A stretch of DNA of 64,000 bases from Clostridiaceae bacterium (lineage in GTDB: Bacteria > Bacillota > Clostridia > Lachnospirales > Lachnospiraceae): the NCBI GenBank assembly GCA_009911065.1, contig QXWR01000001.1, positions 186,001 to 250,000 of the forward strand, written 5' to 3'. The notes under the pieces are model-generated. The model worked only from the letters and a program-made list of their open reading frames with translations, made no database searches and had not been told where the DNA came from. Position 1 is the stretch's first letter. Each line of letters begins with the position of its first letter. A program made the position numbers and the translations under genes. Below are positions 55,522-64,000 of the stretch, piece after piece.

Positions 55522-57975
55522 TTAATTTTTCCCTGACAATTTCCAGATCATCGCTAATATCCTCCCTGCGCTGCTTCGGATCGCTTCCTCGGAAAGTTCT
55601 CCTTTTTTGTAAGCCTGACGGATATTTTGATCGTCGTTGGAGTTCCCCGGCATAATAATATCATTTCCGGCAGCTATACACTTCCACGATACACTCCCGT
55701 TTTCAGGAACTGTGGTATTCCAGTCGGACATGATTACCCCGCCAAATCCCCATTCTTCCCGCGCAAGAATCGTACACAGATCCCTGCTGTTTGCTGCATA
55801 AATCCCATTGATTCGGTTATAGGAAGACATAAGGGCTGCCGGAGCGCTTTTTTTCACGGCAAGTTCAAATCCCCGGAAATAAATCTCCCGAAGTGCCCTC
55901 TCGGAAACGCAGGCATCCACGCCCATCCGGTTATCCTCCTGATTATTGCAGGCAAAATGTTTCATGGTTACGCCGCAGCCGGGATGGCTTTGTACGCCTT
56001 TTGTCACTGCAGCTGCCATCATTCCCGACAGATAAGGATCTTCCGAATAATATTCAAAGTTACGTCCGCACAGGGGGTTCCTCTGGATATTCATTCCCGG
56101 AGCCAGCCACAGATCTACATAAAATTCTTTCATTTCCACAGCTACGGCGTCGCCAAAACGCTCCATTAATTTTACATCCCAGGTCTGTGCCAGCATTGTT
56201 CCCACCGGAAAAGCCGTACAATACTGATAATACCGGTCTGCACCTTCATGTTCTTCCATCTCTTCCAAAAAACCATTCTCCAGGGAACCCAGCACGCCTG
56301 CCCCGTATACGGTATCGGTCTTTCGGTCAACCTCATAACTCTGCCGCAGGCGCAGCCCCGCCGGACCATCTGCCATAATTAATGAAGGAATCCCATAATT
56401 TTCTTCCAAAGCCTGCGTTGTTTCACCTGCGGAACCAGGAACACGAACTCCGGCAGAGCCAAGGGTGCTGCAGTTCGGCGTAATATTTCCATACAGCAGA
56501 TAAATCAAAGCTTCCACTTCCTGTTTCTCGGCATAGGTTTCATCTCTTGCCTTTTGAACTTCCCGTTCCGGCAGAAAAGAAAGCACCGGTACGTGCTCCT
56601 CCTCTGCTTTGGCCAGCCATTCTTTTTCTTTATCTCTGGCAAAGGAAGATGCTTTAACCTCCTCAAATACTGCTGTTTTTGGACAAACCCGGCTTGTCTT
56701 TTCAATCACTGTGTTTTTTTCCACTTCCAGCAAAGCAGCTATCTGTAAGGAGGCCGAATCCTGCCCAATCCATATTCCGTACCTTCCTGCCTCAATCACC
56801 CACGCACATGTTTCTTCTGCATAGCTTGCAAACTGTTTCTGTTCCAGCACAACACGCAGCTTCTGCCTCTCTCCCGGTCTTAGAATATCCGTTTTTGCAA
56901 ATCCCGCCAGCCGTTTTTCCTCTTTTTCCATCTCTGTCTGCGGCGGTGTCACATAAACCTGAACTACCTCTCTCCCCGAATAGTTTTTACCGGTATTTTC
57001 GCAGAAAAACGTTATTTCCACACCCTCTTTTATCCGTCTTATTCCCGAAAACGAAACCGAAAATGTTGTATAGGAAAGCCCATAGCCAAAAGGAAACAGG
57101 GGTTTTAACCCAAAACAGTCAAAATAGCGATAGCCCACATAAATTCCTTCCCGATATTCTTCCGATATTAAGTTTCCGTTCAGGGCGCCAAAGCTTTCTG
57201 CGGAAGGATAATCCCCATACCGTCTTGCCCATGTAGCGGTGAGTTTTCCTTCGGGCACGGCATTTCCAAGCAGTACATCGGCAATGGCACGTCCTCCCTC
57301 CTGCCCCGGCAGAGAAACCAGAAGAACCGCCTGAACATTCTTACATTCTTCAAGGATATCTGTTAATTCCACCTGTGCTCCCACATTTAAAAGTAAAATC
57401 ATCGGGATTTCCATACGATTCAGAAAACGAATATCTTCTTCTTCTTTTCTGCTTAAATTATAATCCCCCTCTGTTCTTTGCCGATCCTTTCCTTCTCCCG
57501 CAATTCGGCTAAGCACATAAATTGCTGCCGAAGCCCCCTCTAAATCCTCGGCAAAAATCTCACGTCCCTCCGGAAGTACAAAAGGATTTGCCGAATAAGC
57601 GTCAAAGGGATTTTCCACATGCTTTGCATCCTCCAGAATTTTTTCTTTCCATATGGATCTGGCATGTGTATAACGCTGCTCAGCATCCTTTAACCAGTCG
57701 GTGCTGATAATCGTCATTCCTGCTTCGCGCAGTCCCTGGACAATGGAAATGTTTTCCCGGTTATTCACATCTCCGGAACCAATCCCTCCTTTAACTGTTT
57801 TTACCGCGCCGCAGCCAAATACAGCAACCGGCGCAGAAGCAGGAAGGGGAAGCAGCCCGTTATTTTTCAGCAGAACCATTCCTTCCGTCGCCAGCTTTCT
57901 TGCCAGTTCTCCATGTCTAATTTCTCTTGCGGAAGGAGACGATTCTAAGCTTCCGCTGTGGATCAATTTTTTCAT
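55522..57975 (-). CDS. GH3 beta-glucosidase with permuted domain order
   Basis: 817 residues, no signal peptide, so cytosolic. The domain usually found second (GH3-C) comes first: LATEGMVLLKNNGLLPLP at about 28-45 and SLPGQEGGRAIADVLLG near 223. An Fn3-like domain follows (about 300-400). The catalytic GH3-N barrel is last, with PGMNIQRNPLCGRNFEYYSE, MKHFACNNQEDNRMG and the nucleophile Asp in GGVIMSDWNTT (about 750). This reversed order is known from some Clostridia and Butyrivibrio enzymes. It probably hydrolyses beta-glucosides imported by the ABC system encoded upstream on the same strand, 180 bp away behind a hairpin. Confidence 0.9.
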   Translation of the reverse strand: MKKLIHSGSLESSPSAREIRHGELARKLATEGMVLLKNNGLLPLPASAPVAVFGCGAVKTVKGGIGSGDVNNRENISIVQGLREAGMTIISTDWLKDAEQRYTHARSIWKEKILEDAKHVENPFDAYSANPFVLPEGREIFAEDLEGASAAIYVLSRIAGEGKDRQRTEGDYNLSRKEEEDIRFLNRMEIPMILLLNVGAQVELTDILEECKNVQAVLLVSLPGQEGGRAIADVLLGNAVPEGKLTATWARRYGDYPSAESFGALNGNLISEEYREGIYVGYRYFDCFGLKPLFPFGYGLSYTTFSVSFSGIRRIKEGVEITFFCENTGKNYSGREVVQVYVTPPQTEMEKEEKRLAGFAKTDILRPGERQKLRVVLEQKQFASYAEETCAWVIEAGRYGIWIGQDSASLQIAALLEVEKNTVIEKTSRVCPKTAVFEEVKASSFARDKEKEWLAKAEEEHVPVLSFLPEREVQKARDETYAEKQEVEALIYLLYGNITPNCSTLGSAGVRVPGSAGETTQALEENYGIPSLIMADGPAGLRLRQSYEVDRKTDTVYGAGVLGSLENGFLEEMEEHEGADRYYQYCTAFPVGTMLAQTWDVKLMERFGDAVAVEMKEFYVDLWLAPGMNIQRNPLCGRNFEYYSEDPYLSGMMAAAVTKGVQSHPGCGVTMKHFACNNQEDNRMGVDACVSERALREIYFRGFELAVKKSAPAALMSSYNRINGIYAANSRDLCTILAREEWGFGGVIMSDWNTTVPENGSVSWKCIAAGNDIIMPGNSNDDQNIRQAYKKGELSEEAIRSSAGRILAMIWKLSGKN

Positions 57976-58069
57976 ATTTTTTTCCTTTCAAATGTTCAAA
58001 TCTTTTATTCTATAAAACCGTTTTTTTCAGATGCGCTAACGAAACCAGCCAGCCAGAAAAGCAAAAACA

Positions 58070-58120
58070 GCAGCAGGTTCCTGTAAATGCATCAAAGCCT
58101 TCCAGACAAGAACTTGCTGC
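58070..58120 (-). terminator. Hairpin between permease and GH3 genes
   Basis: GCAGCAGGTTCCTGT (58070-58084) and ACAAGAACTTGCTGC (58106-58120) pair at 13 of 15 positions, the rest allowing G-U. On the minus strand TGTTTTTGC follows. It likely terminates part of the ABC transcripts and lowers GH3 expression. Confidence 0.6.
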
Positions 58121-58155
58121 CTTTTTCTGTGGTAACCGTTCCTTCCAAAGAAAGC

Positions 58156-59001
58156 TTACTCTTTCACACCCCCAAGGGTAACTCCCGCAATAATGTATTT
58201 GGACAGGAACAAGTAAACCAGGATAATCGGAACAATCGCCACCATAATCATGGTATAAATCTTTCCCATATCAAAGTTCATATAATCTGCACCGCGCAGT
58301 GTGGCAATCAGAATCGGAACTGTCATCTTATCCTTTGACTGAATCACCAGCGCCGGAACGAAATAATTATTCCAGGAACCGACAAAGGTAAAGATAGCCT
58401 GTACAGCGATTGCCGGTTTGGTAATGGGAAGTACGATGGTATTAAAGGTTCTGAATTCCCCGGAACCATCAATTCTTGCCGCCTCAATCAAAGACATCGG
58501 CAGAGAGGACTGAAGGTAGCTGTACATAAAGTAAAATACGGATGGTGAGGCAATGGAGGGAATAATCAGCGGAAGCAGGGAATCATACATTCCCATATTG
58601 GTAATCAGCCGCAAAAACCCCATGGCTGTTACCTGTGTTGGCATAACCAGGATAGCCATAATAAAGGTAAATGCTGCCTTTTTCAGTTTGAAATTATAGG
58701 CATACAATCCATAAGCCGTCAAAGCCGAAAAATAAGTACAGATCGCCGCACTGCTGCCGGAAACAATCAGGCTGTTTAAAATCCCGCGAAACATCGGGAA
58801 ACTGCCGTCATTAGCAACGTTCATCAGGTTTTTCCACAGATAGGCGCCAGGAAGGGCGGAAAAACCTTTCTGCAGGTCAGCATGAGAACGTGTCGCATTG
58901 ACAAACAGGATGTAAAAGAAAAACAGGCACATAAATGACAGGATCACCAGCATAACATGGGCAAAAATACTCCGAAAATAATTAGGTCCCTTTGATTTCA
59001 T
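58156..59001 (-). CDS. Carbohydrate ABC transporter permease (MalG/AraQ-like)
   Basis: 281 residues from ATG 58999-59001, with GAGGGG about 9 nt upstream; a longer frame overlaps the other permease and is rejected. Six hydrophobic segments. The inner-membrane EAA loop is SLIEAARIDGSGEFRTFNTIVLPITKPA, split around EAARIDG-x8-I-x-LP. It pairs with the second permease and the binding protein to import an oligosaccharide. The ATPase subunit is not encoded here; Firmicutes often share one MsmX-type ATPase. Confidence 0.92.
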   Translation of the reverse strand: MKSKGPNYFRSIFAHVMLVILSFMCLFFFYILFVNATRSHADLQKGFSALPGAYLWKNLMNVANDGSFPMFRGILNSLIVSGSSAAICTYFSALTAYGLYAYNFKLKKAAFTFIMAILVMPTQVTAMGFLRLITNMGMYDSLLPLIIPSIASPSVFYFMYSYLQSSLPMSLIEAARIDGSGEFRTFNTIVLPITKPAIAVQAIFTFVGSWNNYFVPALVIQSKDKMTVPILIATLRGADYMNFDMGKIYTMIMVAIVPIILVYLFLSKYIIAGVTLGGVKE

Positions 59002-59005
59002 ATCC

Positions 59006-59956
59006 TCATCCCCTCTTTTCCTTTTTTGCTTTTTTTGCTGCTGCCTTAGAACCGTCCGGGTCATCATTTGTGGTCATCCGGTAAACGAAGAAGCATAAAA
59101 TACCGCTGACGATAAACAGGTATACGGACAGTGCTCCTGCCATGCCATAGTTTTTGCTTTTCAAATGGCTGTTTAAGAACATAATCAGGGTCATGGAGGT
59201 ACGGTCGGGGGTTCCCTGTCCATTGGTCAAAATCTGCGGTACATCGAACATCTGCAGACCGCCGATAATCGAAGTAATCAAAGTATAAGCCAAGATGGGG
59301 CGGATCAGAGGAAGGGTAATGGAGAAAAATCTCTGTATGCTGTTGCACCCGTCCAGCTCCGAAGCTTCAAAAATATCCGGGCTGATGCCCATAATTGCAG
59401 CCATTAACATAATGGTGGTATTTCCGAACCACATCAGGAAATTCATTAACCCTACCAATGACCTTGTTCCTGTCACAGAACCCAGAAAATCTATGGGCTG
59501 TTTAATCATTCCCAGGGAGATCAAAATCGAATTTATCGGTCCGTTTGTAGAAAACATGGTAAAAAACAGCATGGCAAAGGCAGAAGCCATAATCAGGTTC
59601 GGCAGGTAAATTACCACTTTAAAAAACTGTGTGCCGTGGATTTTTAGACGGGCATCCACAAACCATTCTGCCAGCATCAGGGCAATGATAATCTGCGGGA
59701 TAAAACCAATAATCCACAAAATCAGGGTATTGGCTGCATATTTGAGCATATCGGATTTTAGCAGGCTTGCGTAGTTTTCTATACCCACAAAATTCGGGCC
59801 GATTTCCTTAATTCCTGACCGATAATATTCAAAAAAGCTGTACCTTACCGTATCCATCAGCGGAATAAAGGAGAAAATGAAAAAGCATATAAAGAACGGA
59901 AGGATAAAAATATAGCCCCATTTTGAATAGTCGATTTTCTTACGTTTTGTGTTCAT
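59006..59956 (-). CDS. Carbohydrate ABC transporter permease (MalF/LacF-like)
   Basis: 316 residues. Six hydrophobic segments start at WGYIFILPFFICFFIFSFIPL, and the EAA loop reads FEASELDGCNSIQRFFSITLP. The C-terminus is a highly charged Lys/Ala-rich tail (SKAAAKKAKKEKRG). It lies 21 bp after the binding-protein gene and 4 bp before the second permease. It forms the translocation channel together with the MalG-like subunit. Confidence 0.92.
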   Translation of the reverse strand: MNTKRKKIDYSKWGYIFILPFFICFFIFSFIPLMDTVRYSFFEYYRSGIKEIGPNFVGIENYASLLKSDMLKYAANTLILWIIGFIPQIIIALMLAEWFVDARLKIHGTQFFKVVIYLPNLIMASAFAMLFFTMFSTNGPINSILISLGMIKQPIDFLGSVTGTRSLVGLMNFLMWFGNTTIMLMAAIMGISPDIFEASELDGCNSIQRFFSITLPLIRPILAYTLITSIIGGLQMFDVPQILTNGQGTPDRTSMTLIMFLNSHLKSKNYGMAGALSVYLFIVSGILCFFVYRMTTNDDPDGSKAAAKKAKKEKRG

Positions 59957-59977
59957 CGCATATCATCCTTTCTGGGA

Positions 59978-61357
59978 TTATTCCGGCCACTGTATCTGTG
60001 TAATTTCCGGGTAGCGCTCTATGATTGCCGTTTCAAAGTTTGCTTTAGCCTTGTCAAAATCAACCTGTCCCTGCAAATAATCGCTGAAGGAATTTTGAAT
60101 CAGTTCCACACATCCCTGGTCATAGGGCGAAAGAGGAGCTATCACAATATTTTCTGCCACCGGTGCAAAATATTTGAATGCATTCTGTCCTCCAAGGAAT
60201 TCCGAAGAAAAGTTTGCATCATCCTTTGCAGCTTTCTGCATACTGGTCTGCGCATTGGTGAAATCCGAAAAATCCCGGGAAATCTTCAACAAATTTTCTT
60301 TATCTGCTGTTACCGCAAGGATAATATCTTTCACATACTGCGGATTGTCTGTGCCGGTACATGCATGGATATAGGAACCGCCCCAGTTGTACTCCTGCGG
60401 CGGATTGGTAACGCCCCACATTCCAGTTTCACCGTCCCAGTTGGGTTTTAAGGTAAAGTCAATTCCCCATGCCGGGAAAAGGAAAGCAAATACTTTGGAA
60501 GACGAACCCATGGCTTGATTCCAGTCTGCATTCCACTGCCCTTTGACGGTTTTATCTAGGTAGCCCGCATCCAGCCATTCCTTAGAATCGCTGATCCAGT
60601 TCATAATCTGCTGATCTACACGGATTACATTTTCCCCCGGCTTTACCCAGGGCTCGGCAATGCTGTTGCCGTACAGGCGGAACGTATCAGCATAAGAAGC
60701 AAAGGTAAAATAGCCTTTTGCTTTAAGTTCTGCTGCGGTTGCCTTCATGGTATCCCAATCTTTAACTTTCTCACCTACAGCCACCGGATCATCTGTCCCA
60801 AAAACATCTTTTGCAATATCTCTGCGGTAAACTAAAAGACCAGGGCAGCACTGCCAGGTTGAGCCGCGCTGTATGCCGTTAACATCCGAAGCCGTTACTT
60901 TGGTAAATGCATACTGATCGGCAAGATCGGTTTCCGGGTCAATGCCCAAATCTTTAAGCGGCATGGCTACATCGGCGTCGGCATCGGTATATTTATTAAC
61001 ATAGTCTGTTTCCGATAAAAAGATGTCCACCTTATCATCTGCGGAGGCATCGGCCTGCTTTAACAGCGCTTCATCCAGCTTCTGCTGATAAACACCGTCC
61101 TGGTTCGGATTAATAATCCAATGAATTTCCGTTCCGTCCTTTAAGGTCGTCACCGTGCCGTCCTTAGAAGTTTCGGCAACCTCCGGGTAAACGGCTTCCA
61201 CACGTTCTTTAAACTCGTTGTTCCAGGAATAAATATTAATTACTTTTCCTTCTTCCCCGCCGGATGCTGCTGAATCCGAATTGCTGCTGCCGCATCCTGT
61301 CAGTGAACCTGCTGCCATGGCTGCTGCCAGTAAAATACTCATTGTCCTTTTTTTCAT
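59978..61357 (-). CDS. ABC transporter sugar-binding lipoprotein
   Basis: 459 residues from ATG 61355-61357, preceded by AGGAGG about 8 nt upstream; a frame starting 33 nt earlier is not supported. A lipoprotein signal ends in SLTGC near residue 24, then a Ser/Gly linker, then the type-1 extracellular solute-binding fold (VINIYSWNNEFKERVEAVYP at about 45-64). The N-terminal lysines and the lipobox point to attachment to the outer face of the membrane. It delivers an oligosaccharide, probably a beta-glucoside judging from the flanking GH3 and GH94 genes. Confidence 0.92.
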   Translation of the reverse strand: MKKRTMSILLAAAMAAGSLTGCGSSNSDSAASGGEEGKVINIYSWNNEFKERVEAVYPEVAETSKDGTVTTLKDGTEIHWIINPNQDGVYQQKLDEALLKQADASADDKVDIFLSETDYVNKYTDADADVAMPLKDLGIDPETDLADQYAFTKVTASDVNGIQRGSTWQCCPGLLVYRRDIAKDVFGTDDPVAVGEKVKDWDTMKATAAELKAKGYFTFASYADTFRLYGNSIAEPWVKPGENVIRVDQQIMNWISDSKEWLDAGYLDKTVKGQWNADWNQAMGSSSKVFAFLFPAWGIDFTLKPNWDGETGMWGVTNPPQEYNWGGSYIHACTGTDNPQYVKDIILAVTADKENLLKISRDFSDFTNAQTSMQKAAKDDANFSSEFLGGQNAFKYFAPVAENIVIAPLSPYDQGCVELIQNSFSDYLQGQVDFDKAKANFETAIIERYPEITQIQWPE

Positions 61358-61680
61358 GATAAAATCCTCCTTCTGCTGTTTTGGTTTCACCTTCTTGCTG
61401 CCTTATGAGGAAATTATAGCGTAATCTTTACCGCAGATATATTATGGATTTTAACAAAATGTCAAATTCATGATACATTCCGTATGATTTTTCTTCTTCC
61501 GTTTTCTGGCTGTTTCCTGTTATAATCTAAGGTTATTTTCTAATTTCGTTTGCTTCACCATTTTTAGGTCATCAATCTGATATTTTTTTCCTGTTTTTTA
61601 TTTTTTTTGCCGAAAATTTCCTCTATGATGATTCTATCTTATCATTGATAACAAAACCAAAAAAGAAAGGAGTATCTAAA
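61358..61680. promoter_or_regulatory. Divergent promoter region of the ABC operon and the GH94 gene
   Basis: 323-bp AT-rich gap. A perfect 13-bp palindrome TTATCATTGATAA (61639-61651) lies just upstream of the GH94 ribosome-binding site AAAGGAG and may be an operator. TATAATCTAAGG near 61519 could be a -10. No regulator gene is in view, so it may lie past the right edge or elsewhere. Confidence 0.5.
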
Positions 61681-64000
61681 TTGAAGGATATTCACTTTAT
61701 GAATGAAGACGGAAGCTTCTGCCTGAAACAGCCGGAAAATATCAGCTACCTGTATTTTCCCCTTGCTTCCACCAAAGGTTTAAAGAGTTCGGTTACGCCA
61801 AATCTCGGCGGGGATGCAAAAATGGATCAAGAAACCTTCCTGTTAGAACCGGTAAGCGCAGAAAACTTGCATAATAACCGATCCGTAAGAAATTTTTGGT
61901 GCAGGGTAGAAGGTCTTGGTGTCTATGCTGTAGCCGGTGCCAGTGCAGAACAGGAGGCTTTTAGGTTTACCGACGAGCAGGATGAAAGCGAGCTGACTGC
62001 CGGTCTGATGTGGCACAGCATTACGCGATCTTCCCGAAAACTCCTCCTGACCTCATCGGTTACTTCCTTTATTCCCTGGGATGCCAACGTGGAAATCATG
62101 GTTGTTACTATAAAAAATCAGGCAACAAAAGCCCGGACGATTACTGCCTATGCTGCCATTCCTATCTATGGGCGCAGCGCAGATAATCTCCGGGATCACC
62201 GGAACGTAACTTCGATGCTCCACCGGATAACGACAGAAAGCCACGGCGTTTTTGTTTCACCCACCATGGCTTTCGATGAAAAAGGGCATCGCCCAAACCG
62301 TCATATTTACTATGTTCTGGGATACACCGGAAATGGCAGCACACCGGAAAGCTTTTATCCTACAGTAGAAGACTTTATCGGTGAAGGCGGAACCTTCCTC
62401 CACCCCCGTGCCGTCTATGCACCATCTAATGGCTGTCCGGCAGGAAGCAGCGCTGCCGGAAAAGAAGCAATGGGGGCTTTTTGTTTCCCTCCGGTTTCCC
62501 TTGCGCCGGAAGAAGAAGCTTCCTACATCATCCTTCTTGGCATGGAAGATAGCAAAGAAGAAATCCGTTCCCTTGCCGAACGCTACTCCACGGCAAGTAA
62601 GGCAGAAAAAGCCTTGAATGAAACAAAAACCTACTGGAAGAACCAGGTTGCTGCCAGCTTCCACACAGGAAATACCGATATTGACTGTTGGATGAAATGG
62701 GTCTGCTTCCAGCCGTTTCTGCGCAGGCTCTTTGGCTGTTCCTTCCTGCCCCACCACGATTACGGCCGCGGAGGACGTGGATGGCGGGACTTATGGCAGG
62801 ACTGCCTTTCTTTACTTTTTACGGAGCCGCAGAGTGTGAGAAAGACCATCGCTGCCAATTACGGCGGCGTGCGCATTGACGGGACGAATGCTACGATTAT
62901 CGGAAGCAGCGACGGAAGTTTTTTTGCTGATCGCAACGGAATCAGCCGGGTCTGGATGGATCACGCACTCTGGCCCTTAATGACCACAAAACTCTATATT
63001 GACCAGACCGGTGATTTTGAAATCTTACACCAGACGGCGCCGTATTTTAAAGACGGGCAGACCATGCGGGGAACTGCCGCGGATACTCTCTGGAAAGCCG
63101 AGGACGGTAACGAACAGCGCACAAATGAAAACAGCCTTTATCGGGGAAGTATTCTGGAACACCTGCTGATCCAGAACCTCACTTCATTTTTTGAAACCGG
63201 AGCACACAATCTCTGCCGCCTGCGCGATGCCGACTGGAACGATGCCCTGGATATGGCATCCGAACACGGGGAAAGCGTAGCCTTTACCTGTGCCTATGCC
63301 GGAAATCTGCTGGAACTTTCTGCCCTGATTCGCCTTCTGCAGACAAATACTTCACTCGACTCGGTGGATCTGCTGGAAGAAATATCTGTTTTGCTGGACA
63401 ATGATCCGGAAATCTTTGAGGACACAGAAAAAAAGCAGAAAATCCTGGCTGACTACACTGCCCGGTGCCAGCACACGGTCAGCGGAAGGAAAAAAAGTTT
63501 TTCCCTGTCTTTCCTTGCACTGAATCTGTCGGAAAAAGCCAACTGGCTAATGAACTATATCCGAAATAATGAATGGATTACCGGTAAAAACGATGAAGGC
63601 TGGTTTAACAGCTACTATGACAACCACGGACAAGCTGTAGAAGGGATATTTAACAATCAGGTGCGGATGATGCTGACCGGGCAGGTTTTCTCCATTATGA
63701 GCGGCGTGGCAGAACACAGTCACATCCAAAAAATCGTAAAAAGCGCAGACAGCTACCTTTATCAGAAGGAAGCCGGGGGCTACCGCTTAAATACCGATTT
63801 CCGTGAAGTAAAATTAGATATGGGACGGATGTTCGGGTTTGCCTATGGGGAAAAAGAAAACGGCGCCGTCTTCTCCCATATGACTGTAATGTATGCCAAT
63901 GCCCTGTACCGCCGCGGTTTTGTTAAGGAAGGCTGGAAAGCATTAAAGACCCTGATCGATACTGCCATGAATTTTTCCGTTAGCCATATTTATCCCGGCA
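61681..64000 (+). CDS. GH94-family glycoside phosphorylase (partial, runs off right edge)
   Basis: At least 773 residues, no stop before the window end. The TTG at 61681 sits behind AAAGGAGTATCTAAA; a later ATG (61699) lacks such a site. The N-terminal domain reads GLKSSVTPNLGGDAKMDQE and LLEPVSAENLHNNRS. The (alpha/alpha)6 barrel has DYGRGGRGWRDLWQD with the likely general-acid Asp at about residue 374, and CRLRDADWNDALDMAS downstream. GH94 enzymes split beta-glucosides such as cellobiose, laminaribiose or sophorose oligomers with phosphate to give a sugar-1-phosphate. The beta-linkage cannot be decided here; the N-terminal style and position recall the roughly 900-residue laminaribiose-phosphorylase clade. 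Confidence 0.85.
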   Translation, partial: MKDIHFMNEDGSFCLKQPENISYLYFPLASTKGLKSSVTPNLGGDAKMDQETFLLEPVSAENLHNNRSVRNFWCRVEGLGVYAVAGASAEQEAFRFTDEQDESELTAGLMWHSITRSSRKLLLTSSVTSFIPWDANVEIMVVTIKNQATKARTITAYAAIPIYGRSADNLRDHRNVTSMLHRITTESHGVFVSPTMAFDEKGHRPNRHIYYVLGYTGNGSTPESFYPTVEDFIGEGGTFLHPRAVYAPSNGCPAGSSAAGKEAMGAFCFPPVSLAPEEEASYIILLGMEDSKEEIRSLAERYSTASKAEKALNETKTYWKNQVAASFHTGNTDIDCWMKWVCFQPFLRRLFGCSFLPHHDYGRGGRGWRDLWQDCLSLLFTEPQSVRKTIAANYGGVRIDGTNATIIGSSDGSFFADRNGISRVWMDHALWPLMTTKLYIDQTGDFEILHQTAPYFKDGQTMRGTAADTLWKAEDGNEQRTNENSLYRGSILEHLLIQNLTSFFETGAHNLCRLRDADWNDALDMASEHGESVAFTCAYAGNLLELSALIRLLQTNTSLDSVDLLEEISVLLDNDPEIFEDTEKKQKILADYTARCQHTVSGRKKSFSLSFLALNLSEKANWLMNYIRNNEWITGKNDEGWFNSYYDNHGQAVEGIFNNQVRMMLTGQVFSIMSGVAEHSHIQKIVKSADSYLYQKEAGGYRLNTDFREVKLDMGRMFGFAYGEKENGAVFSHMTVMYANALYRRGFVKEGWKALKTLIDTAMNFSVSHIYPG

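Noticed and set aside
1..64000. CRISPR arrays, tRNA, rRNA, complete insertion sequences or integrases
   Set aside because: None seen: no regularly spaced repeats, no transposase or integrase motifs, no tRNA-like cloverleaf recognised by eye.

Overview
The window looks like a chromosomal segment of a Gram-positive gut anaerobe of the class Clostridia, most likely Lachnospiraceae. The evidence is the paired glgC-glgD genes next to spoVG, an SbcCD-like YhaN/YhaO pair, Clostridia-type asnS, pth and mfd, lipoprotein-anchored ABC and TRAP binding proteins, and the moderate-to-low GC content. No rRNA, tRNA or CRISPR array was seen.

Layout. (1) 1-6.6 kb: housekeeping genes (YhaN/YhaO-like nuclease complex, asnS, glgCD, spoVG). 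(2) 6.7-13.9 kb: a defence-type island with an Abi/DRT-like reverse transcriptase, a type II restriction-modification system (methyltransferase, PD-(D/E)XK endonuclease, XRE controller with a zinc ribbon), and an HD phosphohydrolase with a YwgA-like partner. (3) 14.4-35.6 kb: a long plus-strand surface-polysaccharide operon. It holds a priming phosphoglycosyltransferase, glycosyltransferases, a GDP/NDP-heptose pathway (gmhA, hddA, a fused hddC-gmhB), CDP-polyol genes, wecB, a flippase, a polymerase, acyltransferases and large GT-C-like membrane proteins. (4) 36.2-43.9 kb: a YheO/DauR-type regulator divergent from a TRAP transporter plus a catabolic operon, inferred to handle D-beta-hydroxy amino acids or N-acyl forms. 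(5) 43.9-48.1 kb: a second small glycan locus (DUF6056-like protein and GtrB-like transferase) and a secreted CAP protein. (6) 48.2-52.5 kb: pth and mfd. (7) 52.5-55.1 kb: a FlxA-like coiled-coil protein and an AgrC/AgrA-type two-component pair, flanked by direct repeats. (8) 55.5-64 kb: a beta-glucoside locus (domain-permuted GH3, ABC importer, divergent GH94 phosphorylase running off the edge).

The most striking signal is a set of five long poly-G tracts (8-11 G). Each lies inside the coding sequence of a surface-glycan gene, and four of the five are followed by TATT. Elsewhere the longest G or C runs I found by eye are 6. One gene is in frame (G9, 29084-29092) and four are out of frame; at each tract a change of one or two G restores the frame of the full-length homologous protein. 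This looks like a combinatorial phase-variable (slipped-strand) glycan-modification system. The tract genes encode a hexapeptide acetyltransferase, a tandem acyltransferase-3 protein, a GT2-GtrA protein and two large membrane proteins (DUF6020-like and DUF6056-like), so switching would change glycan decoration. Homopolymer sequencing error must be excluded. Other notable signals are a three-arm alternative-hairpin palindrome inside a GT32 gene, a dispersed ATTTTCAGACAYRCT repeat at the edges of the accessory blocks, and a promoter-terminator leader before the second glycan locus.
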